A stretch of DNA of 64,000 nucleotides from Sinomonas notoginsengisoli (lineage in GTDB: Bacteria > Actinomycetota > Actinomycetes > Actinomycetales > Micrococcaceae). This document shows positions 57,510-64,000 of this stretch, piece after piece. Every line of letters starts with the position of its first letter. Within the stretch, counting starts at the first letter, position 1. The notes under the pieces were generated by a model. The model was not told where the DNA came from and did no database searches. It worked only from the letters and a program-made list of their open reading frames with translations. The stretch spans positions 62,001 to 126,000 of the forward strand of contig NZ_JAIZDP010000001.1 of assembly GCF_021554725.1 (NCBI RefSeq), given 5' to 3'. Position numbers and translations under genes: made by a program.

Positions 57510-58331
57510 ATGTCGCATCCCCTGACAGAAGACTCACCGCGCCGCTCGCCCGCAAGGACAGCGCTCATCCTCCTCGGTGCGGCGGCCATCGTCGCCACGT
57601 TCGCCTACCTCGTCATCACGTCCCCGGCGGAGCCGGTCGACGTCCCATCCGCCTCGGCGGCCCTCGTGGCGCTGACGGGTTATGGCCTCGCGACGGTGCT
57701 CCTCTTCGCCGGCATCCTCCCGACGCTGCCGACGGCCACGCTCGCCCTCATTCCGGTGGCTCTGGTCCTCAACATCGTCCTCGGCCAGTTTGTCGGCACG
57801 ACACTTGTGCCGATCTACCTCGACTCGATCGGGACCGTGCTCGTCGCCTTCCTCGCGGGCCCGGCCGCCGGCGCGGCGACCGGCCTGCTGAGCACGATCG
57901 TGTGGAGCTTCTTCAATCCGACCCTCATCCCGTTTGCTGCCGGGGCCGCCGTGATCGGCGCTCTCGCGGGCCTCGCCGCCCGCATCGGAGCTGTGCGCCG
58001 CTTCTGGTGGGTCCCGGTCGCGGGCCTCGTCACGGGCGCGGTGGCCGCTGTGATCGGATCGACGGTGGCGGTGGCGGTGTTCGGTGGCACATCCACTGGC
58101 GCCACCGGCGCCGTGATCGCCGTCTTCCGGGCCACCGGCGATTCCCTCGTCGACTCCGTCGTCAAAGGTGCCATCGTCTCAGACCTCACTGACAAGGTCG
58201 TGACTTTCGTGGTCGCGGCCGTCATCGCCTACGCCCTTCCGCGCCGAGCCACCCACCGGTTCGAGTTCGTGCGGCGGCACCGCGTCCTCGCCGTTAAGGA
58301 CCGGCACGCCGAGGCGGCCCCTGCTGCGTGA
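57510..58331 (+). CDS. ECF transporter substrate-binding (S) component
   Basis: A 273-residue integral membrane protein with six to seven hydrophobic segments. It is read as an S component because the next two genes encode the T and A components of an energy-coupling factor transporter. The central segment VGTTLVPIYLDSIGTVLVAFLAGP (split here as a helix near 90-113) has the small-residue pattern of S components. The substrate is not readable from the sequence; the preceding nucleoside hydrolase suggests a nucleoside, free base or modified base. A basic C-terminal tail is cytoplasmic. It overlaps the probable start of the T component. Confidence 0.82.
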   Translation: MSHPLTEDSPRRSPARTALILLGAAAIVATFAYLVITSPAEPVDVPSASAALVALTGYGLATVLLFAGILPTLPTATLALIPVALVLNIVLGQFVGTTLVPIYLDSIGTVLVAFLAGPAAGAATGLLSTIVWSFFNPTLIPFAAGAAVIGALAGLAARIGAVRRFWWVPVAGLVTGAVAAVIGSTVAVAVFGGTSTGATGAVIAVFRATGDSLVDSVVKGAIVSDLTDKVVTFVVAAVIAYALPRRATHRFEFVRRHRVLAVKDRHAEAAPAA

Positions 58332-59124
58332 GACGCCCGTCCCGATCGGCGCCGCTGCCGCGCGGCGGCTCAACCCCCTGACCGGCCTCGCCCTCGCCGC
58401 CTCCGGCGTCGTGGCGTGCCTCGCGTGGGCGCAGTGGACGGTGTGGTTCGCTGCGATCGGGTGCGCCACGGTGGCAGCGGTCCGGGGCGGAACTCTCCGT
58501 CGCGTTGCCGCCGCATCAGGGGTCGTCGTGGCGCCGTTTGCGCTGTGGGCCTTCCTGATCCACGGTCTCTTCTTCCCGGAAGGCACCACCGTGCTCGCAT
58601 CGTGGGGTCCCGCTCGCGTCACCGCGGAGGGACTCGCCTACGCGAGCGGCTTCGTGCTTCGGACGGCCGCTCTCGTCACCGTGATGCTCGCCTTCTCGGT
58701 CTGGGCGGACATTGCCGTCCTCCGTGCAGCCCTCCTCCGCCGTGGGGTCCCCGCACCCCTGGGATACGTCATCGCCTCGGCGCTCGGCCTCGCGGCGGTG
58801 GTGGGGGAGCGGATGCGGCTTATCCGCCAGGCACAGGAGGCCCGCGGCCTTGTGGTCCGGGCTGGGCCAGGTGGACGTCTGCTCGCAGCGCGTCTCCAAG
58901 TCCTTCCGCTGGTCTTCGCCCTTGTCGACGAGGCAGGGGAGCGGGCCGCCGCCCTCGAGGCCAGGGGGCAGCGGCTGCCCGGCACGCGGACCTCGTACGT
59001 CGACGAGCCCGATTCGCTCGCCCAGAAGGCCCTGCGCTGGGCGCTCATGGCAGCGTGCGTGGGGATCGTTGGATCTGTCGTCGTGCCCGCCCTCGCCGCA
59101 CCGTTCTCAGGGGGTGCCGGATGA
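58324..59124 (+). CDS. ECF transporter T component (EcfT)
   Basis: The membrane scaffold that links the S component to the ATPases. About 266 residues with five or six hydrophobic segments. The coupling-helix motif LVVRAGPGGRLLAARLQVLP has the family A-R-G-type pattern, and a second basic segment is EARGQRLPGTRTSY. The start is unusual: the family N-terminal motif RLNPLTGLAL lies upstream of the first GTG in frame (58411), and no ATG, GTG or TTG precedes it. CTG at 58324 or 58321, overlapping the S component stop, is the best candidate. The stop overlaps the ATPase start in ATGA. Confidence 0.75.
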   Translation: MRETPVPIGAAAARRLNPLTGLALAASGVVACLAWAQWTVWFAAIGCATVAAVRGGTLRRVAAASGVVVAPFALWAFLIHGLFFPEGTTVLASWGPARVTAEGLAYASGFVLRTAALVTVMLAFSVWADIAVLRAALLRRGVPAPLGYVIASALGLAAVVGERMRLIRQAQEARGLVVRAGPGGRLLAARLQVLPLVFALVDEAGERAAALEARGQRLPGTRTSYVDEPDSLAQKALRWALMAACVGIVGSVVVPALAAPFSGGAG

Positions 59125-60743
59125 GCGCGCGCGGGCCCGCGCTCGCGGTCCATGTCCGGCGCTTTGCGTATGAGGCTGGGCCGTCCATACTGCGTGACAT
59201 CAGCCTCGAGCTCGCGCGCGGGTCGCTCACAGCAGTGCTCGGGGGCTCCGGGAGCGGCACCTCGACCTTCGCGAGGATCCTTGCCGGGTGGGCGCTGGCG
59301 GGCGGCCATGCGACCTTCGAAGGGCAGCTCGAGCTCGGCCCTCCGCCCCAGGCTGCGCCCACCGCGGAGGGGCTCCGCACCCAGCTGGTGTTCCGAGGCG
59401 AGGTCGATGATCCGCGCCTCAGACTTGGTGCCTGGGGCGAGCACGTCGCCCTGGTCCCGCAGCGGGCGCAGGACCTCTTCACGGGCGCATCGGCCACGGT
59501 CGGCGAAGAGCTCGCCTTCACCCTCGAACAGCGCGGCGTCCCTCGCGCTCGCATGCACGCTCTCGTCGCGGAGGCCGCGCGCGCCGTCGGTCTCGGGGAC
59601 GGGGGCCAGAGTGTCCTGCACCGGCACCCGATGAGCCTGTCCGGAGGCGAGCAGCGGCGCCTCGCCCTCGCATGCGCCATCGTCGCTGGGCCCGCAGTCC
59701 TCGTCCTCGACGATCCGACGGCGTCCCTCGATGCGTCGGGGAGGGAAGCCCTGGCACGGTTGGTGGAGACGCAGAGGTCCGCAGGAACCGCGGTTGTCGT
59801 GACGGCGCCCTGCGCGGACGCCCTCGCGCGCAGCGCAGGGCACTGGGTCCTCCTGGAGGGCGGAACGGCGGCAGCCACGGGCCGTCCCGAGGACGTCCTC
59901 GCGACGCAGGCCTTCGCCCGCTCCGGGGTCCTCCCGCACGACCCTGCCGATGCGGATGGACCAGCCCTTTCGCACCTGCTCGGCGATTCGGACGCCCCCA
60001 CTCCGGAGGTCTCGGGCACGAGATATCCCATTGGTGCTGCGCTGGCAGCACCCAAGACTCTCGGACTCGGCAGGGAGCTCGCCGCGCTCGAGGCAGTCAC
60101 CTTTGCATACCGGGGCCGTCGGCGACCGGTGCTGGACCACGCGGACCTCGGACTCCGTGCCGGGGAGGTGCTCGCGATCACCGGGCCCAACGGAGCGGGG
60201 AAGTCCACCGCACTGCGGCACCTCGCAGGACTGGCGAGACCTGGCACCGGCCGCGTGCGCGTGGACGGGCGGGACATCGCCGGCCTCGCCGCCGGTGAAG
60301 TGGCCCAGACCGTGGGAACCCTGTTCCAGGATCCGAGGGACTCGCTCTTCGAGCGGACAGCTCTGCGCGAGGTGGCCTTCGGGCTCCGCGCTGGTGTGCC
60401 ACGACGGTCCCGACTGGCCCGCGACGTCGACGCCCGTGCGCGCGAGGCCCTGCGCGCCGTCGGCCTCGCCGAAAAGGCGGACGCCCATCCCTACGATCTA
60501 TCCGCCTCGGGCCAGCGGCTCCTCGCCCTCGCCGCCGCTCTGGCCCGTCGACCCCGAGTGCTCCTCCTCGACGAGCCGACCGTGGGCCTGGACCGGCACG
60601 GCCTGGCCCGGCTCGAGGCGGTGGTGAGGGGGGCAGCCGAGGCGGGGGCCGGCGTCGTGCTCTCCACCCATGCCCTTGCGTGGGCAACGCGCCATGCCCA
60701 TCGCGTCGTCGCGCTCTCCGACGGGCGCTTCGTCGCCGTTTGA
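59121..60743 (+). CDS. ECF transporter fused double ATPase, first half degenerate
   Basis: A 540-residue protein with two ABC ATPase halves. Half 1 has GGSGSGTST (41-49) with Thr47 (codon 59259-59261) in place of the Walker A lysine. It keeps LSGGE (173-177), has LDDPT with Asp198 in place of the catalytic glutamate, and Ala229 in place of the H-loop histidine. Half 2 has an intact Walker A GPNGAGKST (355-363), Walker B LLLDEPT (E485) and H-loop STHA (H517), but a degenerate signature LSASG (460-464). Composite site 1 is therefore lost on both faces and site 2 is complete. The ATG overlaps the EcfT stop by four bases. Confidence 0.9.
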   Translation: MSARGPALAVHVRRFAYEAGPSILRDISLELARGSLTAVLGGSGSGTSTFARILAGWALAGGHATFEGQLELGPPPQAAPTAEGLRTQLVFRGEVDDPRLRLGAWGEHVALVPQRAQDLFTGASATVGEELAFTLEQRGVPRARMHALVAEAARAVGLGDGGQSVLHRHPMSLSGGEQRRLALACAIVAGPAVLVLDDPTASLDASGREALARLVETQRSAGTAVVVTAPCADALARSAGHWVLLEGGTAAATGRPEDVLATQAFARSGVLPHDPADADGPALSHLLGDSDAPTPEVSGTRYPIGAALAAPKTLGLGRELAALEAVTFAYRGRRRPVLDHADLGLRAGEVLAITGPNGAGKSTALRHLAGLARPGTGRVRVDGRDIAGLAAGEVAQTVGTLFQDPRDSLFERTALREVAFGLRAGVPRRSRLARDVDARAREALRAVGLAEKADAHPYDLSASGQRLLALAAALARRPRVLLLDEPTVGLDRHGLARLEAVVRGAAEAGAGVVLSTHALAWATRHAHRVVALSDGRFVAV

Positions 60744-60834
60744 GGGCACTGCGATTCGGAAGTGGAGGTGACCGCTTCCGGTAATGTCTTGCGCTGGGGC
60801 TCTTCGACCGGCCTCGTGAGCATGAGGAGGGCCC

Positions 60835-61188
60835 GTGCAGGCTGCGTGGGAGCGGTGGGAAGGCCCAACTCGCGGACTCCGCCCATCCCGCCACCGCCTA
60901 TCGGTGCATCGACGAGTCTGCCCCGGACGGTCTGCCCGCCCGGCCGAGATCCGCCGGCGGGCTGCAGAGCCGGTGGACCTCCCCGATGGCCGCACCGTGA
61001 GGGCCGAGCGCTTCGAGGTGACTGCCGGTGGACTACGCGTCGCGAGCTACTGGACGCATCGCGGCGCCGTTGTACGCAGTGCCTGGTGCGGCGCGCTGTG
61101 CTTCGCGAGCGCCTCGGACGGGGAAGCGCTTGATGGTATCGACGAGCGGGTTGGGGCCTTCCTGTGCGAGGGCTTCCCGCACGACTGA
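60835..61188 (+). CDS. Small protein of unknown function
   Basis: A 117-residue protein that I do not recognise. The N-terminal half is Arg-rich and may be disordered. The second half (about 50-115) is a compact beta-rich segment with VDLPDGRTVRAERFEVTAGG, a paired WCGALC and a terminal helix DGIDERVGAFLCEGF. A strong AGGAGG precedes the GTG at 60835, the main evidence that it is real. It lies 91 bases after the ECF ATPase and before a terminator; membership in that operon is possible. Confidence 0.55.
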   Translation: MQAAWERWEGPTRGLRPSRHRLSVHRRVCPGRSARPAEIRRRAAEPVDLPDGRTVRAERFEVTAGGLRVASYWTHRGAVVRSAWCGALCFASASDGEALDGIDERVGAFLCEGFPHD

Positions 61189-61218
61189 CGTGTGCGGCGC
61201 CCTGGGCGCGAACAGGGC

Positions 61219-61257
61219 AGCGACCCCGCAACTCCCTTCGTGGGTTGCGGGGTCGCT
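61219..61257. terminator. Perfect 14-bp hairpin terminator
   Basis: Arms AGCGACCCCGCAAC/GTTGCGGGGTCGCT (61219-61232 and 61244-61257) lie between the convergent small gene and fadB. Confidence 0.75.
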
Positions 61258-61276
61258 GGCGCCGGGTCGTCGGGTC

Positions 61277-63454
61277 TCAGGCCTCGGGATGGAACTTCTT
61301 CCCGTTGATCCTTTCCGAGGCGCCGACACGGTCGAGGTACGGCGTGATCCCGCCCAAGTGCATGGGCCAGCCCGCGCCGAGGATCATGCACAGGTCCACG
61401 TCCTCGGGGCCCGCCACAACGCCCTCGGCAAGGAGCAGGCCGATCTCCTCCGCGAGTGCGTTCTGGCATCGGGTGAGGACCTGCTCTGACGTGGACGGCG
61501 TGTCACCGAACCGCAGGATGGCCAGCGTTTCGGCAGGGATCTCGTGTCCGCCATCCGACGTCGGAGCCCAGAGCCCCTTGATGCCGGCCTCGACGAGGGC
61601 CTGCTGGTTGGTTGAGACGTGGAAGCGATCGCCGAATGCCGTGTGGAGAGACTCCGCGACGTGCTGTGCGACGGGCAGCCCCACCATGGAGGCGAGGGTG
61701 AACGGCGTTATGGGAAGGCCCATCGGCGCAAGCGCCGTGTCCGCCACATCAGCAGGGGTGCCCTCGTCGAACGCGGCCGTGACCTCGCCCATGAGGCGCA
61801 GCAGAACCCGGTTCACCACGAATGCGGCGGCGTCCTTGACCAGAACCGCGGTCTTCTTGAGAGCCTTGGCGAGGATGAAGGCCGTCGCGAGTACCGCGTC
61901 ATCGGTGGTGGGCGCGCGCACGATCTCGACGAGCGGCATCACCGCCACGGGATTGAAGAAGTGGAAGCCCACAACGCGCTCGGGATGCGCCAAGTCCTCG
62001 GCCATTGCCGTCACGGAGAGCGAAGAGGTGTTGGTGGCGAGGATGCATTCTGGCTTGACCACGGACTCGATCTCGGCGAAGACCTGCTTCTTGACCGAAA
62101 GCTCCTCGAACACGGCCTCGATCACGAAGTCCGCGTCTGCGAACTCGGCCTTGGAGACGGAGCCGGTCACGAGGGCTTTGATGCGGTTCGCCGCGTCCGC
62201 TGAGAGTCGCCCTTTGGAGAGAAGCTTCTCTACCTCGGCATGGACATGGCCCACGCCCTTGTCGACGCGGGCCTGGTCGATGTCCGTCATGACGACAGGG
62301 ACCTTGAGCTGGCGCGCGAACACTAGCGCGAGTTGGCCTGCCATGAGGCCGGCGCCCACCACCCCGATCTTCGTGACAGGCCTCGCCAGCTTCGGATCCG
62401 GCGCGCCTGCCGGCCGCTTCGCACGCTTCTGGACCAGGTCGAGGAAGGCATAGACCGTGTCCCTGAACTGTGGGGTCTGCATGAGTCCTGTGAGGGCAGC
62501 GACTTCCAGCTCGGCCGACTCTGCCTGGCTGGCGGTGGCGCCGGCCTCGAACACGTCGAGTACCTTGCCCGGGGCGGGGGCGGCATTGGATGTCTTCGCG
62601 GCGACGAACGCCCTCGCGGCAGCGGCGGCCGCTGCCCAGCGCTTCGTCACTGCTGGATCCTCGCGGGGCTCGACGGCGTGCGGCCGCTCTACCACGATCT
62701 CCCCTGCGAGCACCGATGCGGCCCATCCGAGCGAGCGCTCGAGGAAGTCGGCAGGCTCGAACAGTGCATCGGCGATGCCGAGCGCGAAGGCCTCCTTGCC
62801 GCCAATTGTTCGGTTGTTGTCCAGCGGGTTCTCGATCATGACCTTCAGCCCAGCCTCCGGGCCCGTGAGGCGAGGGAGACGCCAGACGCCGCCCCAGCCG
62901 GGCACGAGGCCTATGAAGGCTTCTGGCAGACCGATGCCCTGCGCGGCGGCCGAAACAGTCCTGTACGTGCAGGCGAGCGCGATCTCAAGGCCTCCGCCGA
63001 GCGCCACACCGTTGATGAAGGCGAAGGTTGGCACTCCCAGGCCGCCGGCAAGCAGGTCGTAGGCGGCATGCCCGAGGCGAGCCATCTGCTCGCCCGCGGA
63101 CGGGTCACGCAGCGTCTTGACCGTCGAGAGATCGGCGCCGGCGACGAGGAAGTAGGGCTTCCCTGTCACGGCGACCGCATCGATCTCCCCGAGGATGGCC
63201 CGTTCGCGCAGGTTCTCGAGGGCCCGGCCGAGTTCGATCAGGGTATTGGGTCCGAGCGTGGTGGGCTTCGTGTGGTCGAGGCCGTTGTCTAGCGTGAGGA
63301 GGGCGATCTTCGTCGGCCGCGTGGAGCTGCGGCCGGCGGTGCCGGGGAGGACCACGTCCTTGACGAGGGAATGCGTGACGATCTCGTGCGGGACCTGCGC
63401 GGCAAGCGGGGCGAAGGCCTCGAAGAGGGAATCGGACGTCATGGCGGCGTTCAC
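61277..63454 (-). CDS. fadB: Fatty acid beta-oxidation multifunctional protein (enoyl-CoA hydratase/3-hydroxyacyl-CoA dehydrogenase)
   Basis: About 725 residues. The N-terminal crotonase-like domain (about 35-240) has FINGVALGGGLEIALAC and PEAFIGLVPGWGG, with the expected catalytic glutamates. The 3-hydroxyacyl-CoA dehydrogenase part begins at IGVVGAGLMAG (about 365), with the catalytic segment VVGFHFFNPVAVMPLVEIV and C-terminal domains. Together they hydrate enoyl-CoA and oxidise the product with NAD+. The GTG at 63454 overlaps the thiolase stop in GTGA and is preceded by GAAAGG; an ATG at 63442 is the alternative. The thiolase upstream supplies the last step of the cycle. Confidence 0.93.
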   Translation of the reverse strand: MNAAMTSDSLFEAFAPLAAQVPHEIVTHSLVKDVVLPGTAGRSSTRPTKIALLTLDNGLDHTKPTTLGPNTLIELGRALENLRERAILGEIDAVAVTGKPYFLVAGADLSTVKTLRDPSAGEQMARLGHAAYDLLAGGLGVPTFAFINGVALGGGLEIALACTYRTVSAAAQGIGLPEAFIGLVPGWGGVWRLPRLTGPEAGLKVMIENPLDNNRTIGGKEAFALGIADALFEPADFLERSLGWAASVLAGEIVVERPHAVEPREDPAVTKRWAAAAAAARAFVAAKTSNAAPAPGKVLDVFEAGATASQAESAELEVAALTGLMQTPQFRDTVYAFLDLVQKRAKRPAGAPDPKLARPVTKIGVVGAGLMAGQLALVFARQLKVPVVMTDIDQARVDKGVGHVHAEVEKLLSKGRLSADAANRIKALVTGSVSKAEFADADFVIEAVFEELSVKKQVFAEIESVVKPECILATNTSSLSVTAMAEDLAHPERVVGFHFFNPVAVMPLVEIVRAPTTDDAVLATAFILAKALKKTAVLVKDAAAFVVNRVLLRLMGEVTAAFDEGTPADVADTALAPMGLPITPFTLASMVGLPVAQHVAESLHTAFGDRFHVSTNQQALVEAGIKGLWAPTSDGGHEIPAETLAILRFGDTPSTSEQVLTRCQNALAEEIGLLLAEGVVAGPEDVDLCMILGAGWPMHLGGITPYLDRVGASERINGKKFHPEA

Positions 63455-64000
63455 TCGCCCTTTCCGTAGTCCGGGTGGTTGGGATTTTCCCAGATGACCG
63501 TGCCGCCCATGCCCAGGCCTATGCACATCGTGGTCATCCCGTACCGGACGGTCGAGTCCTCGGCGAACTGGTGCGCGAGCTGCGTCATGAGGCGCACGCC
63601 GGACGAGGCGAGCGGGTGTCCGACAGCGATCGCGCCGCCATAGCGGTTCACACGCGGGTCGTCGTCGGCGATCCCGAAGTGGTCCAGGAAGCTCAGGACC
63701 TGAACGGCGAATGCCTCGTTGATCTCGAAGAGCCCGATGTCCTCGATGGCCAGACCAGCCTTCGTGAGGGCCTTCTCGGTGGCAGGAACTGGCCCAATGC
63801 CCATGATCTCGGGCTCGACGCCGGCGAAGGCGAACGAGACGAGGCGCATCTTGGGGACGAGACCGAGTTCCTCGGCCGTCTCGGCCGAAGCGAGCAGGCA
63901 CGCGGTCGCGCCGTCGTTCAGACCCGCGGCGTTGCCAGCGCTCACGCGGCCGTGGGGGCGGAACGGCGTGCGCAGGCTCCCGAGGTCTTCCATCGTGGTG
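63451..64000 (-). CDS. fadA: Acetyl-CoA acyltransferase (thiolase), partial
   Basis: C-terminal 183 residues of a thiolase, cut by the window edge, so the start and the first catalytic cysteine lie outside. Visible motifs are INEAFAVQVL, the catalytic histidine in GGAIAVGHPLASSG, and the second catalytic cysteine in MTTMCIGLGMGG. It cleaves 3-ketoacyl-CoA in beta-oxidation. It is followed by fadB with a four-base GTGA overlap, a standard fadA-fadB pair. Confidence 0.94.
   Translation of the reverse strand, partial: TTMEDLGSLRTPFRPHGRVSAGNAAGLNDGATACLLASAETAEELGLVPKMRLVSFAFAGVEPEIMGIGPVPATEKALTKAGLAIEDIGLFEINEAFAVQVLSFLDHFGIADDDPRVNRYGGAIAVGHPLASSGVRLMTQLAHQFAEDSTVRYGMTTMCIGLGMGGTVIWENPNHPDYGKGE

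Overview
The window reads as 64 kb of a high-GC actinobacterial chromosome, most likely a member of the Micrococcaceae (Arthrobacter/Sinomonas type). The basis is the strong G/C bias at third codon positions, many GTG and TTG starts, actinobacterial families of unknown function (DUF4191, DUF4192, DUF4193, DUF3093, DUF3710, DUF3159, DUF5998, DUF7455, SepH), and the conserved order pepA-lpdA-sucB ... lipB-lipA-DUF4191-RDD next to a putative glnA. I see no rRNA, tRNA, insertion sequence, prophage or CRISPR array. This is core chromosome with dense genes, no gene-free stretch longer than 300 bases, and several regulatory sites that can be read directly.

Layout. 1-3.2 kb: a GlnR-type operator facing out of the left edge, an RDD membrane protein, DUF4191, and the lipoate genes lipA and lipB. 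3.3-8.8 kb: a membrane-anchored Ser/Thr kinase-like protein and a large Tricorn-type protease. 8.9-15.1 kb (minus): OsmC, a small membrane protein, the lipoyl E2 gene (sucB/dlaT), lpdA and leucyl aminopeptidase. The lipoate-making genes therefore lie near a lipoylated substrate and the E3 that reoxidises it. 15.2-20.7 kb: PAC2 protein, MFS permease, DUF4192 and the principal sigma factor. 20.7-34.2 kb: a topoisomerase IV pair (parE, parC) flanking a BlaI repressor, an M56 membrane protease and cydA-cydB-cydDC for cytochrome bd. 34.2-44.1 kb: an acetyltransferase/acyl-CoA-synthetase fusion, DUF5998, a phosphodiesterase, septation protein SepH, DUF4193, DUF3093, dUTPase and a DUF3710/OB-fold/DUF3159 operon. 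44.2-49.0 kb: two TrkA-type potassium regulators divergent from a KimA-like permease, then an RNA methyltransferase. 49.1-55.3 kb: aconitase, dxs, a DUF402 protein and an unknown protein. 55.3-61.2 kb: aldo/keto reductase, nucleoside hydrolase, a complete ECF-type transporter (S, T and a fused double ATPase), and a small orphan. 61.3 kb to the end (minus): fatty-acid beta-oxidation fadB and a truncated thiolase.

The best candidates for new biology are two. First, three perfect 17-bp operators of the form TTCTAC-N5-GTAGAA lie between blaI and cydA. Two of them sit in front of cytochrome bd, so a BlaI/M56 pair with no beta-lactamase nearby appears to control respiration. Second, the ECF transporter next to a nucleoside hydrolase has a fused ATPase whose first half has lost the Walker A lysine, the Walker B glutamate and the H-loop histidine, while the second half has lost the LSGGQ signature. 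One composite ATP site is therefore dead and the other intact. A third, wider pattern is that at least eleven genes have a -10 hexamer (TAnnnT) exactly 6 or 7 bases before the start codon, which predicts leaderless transcripts.
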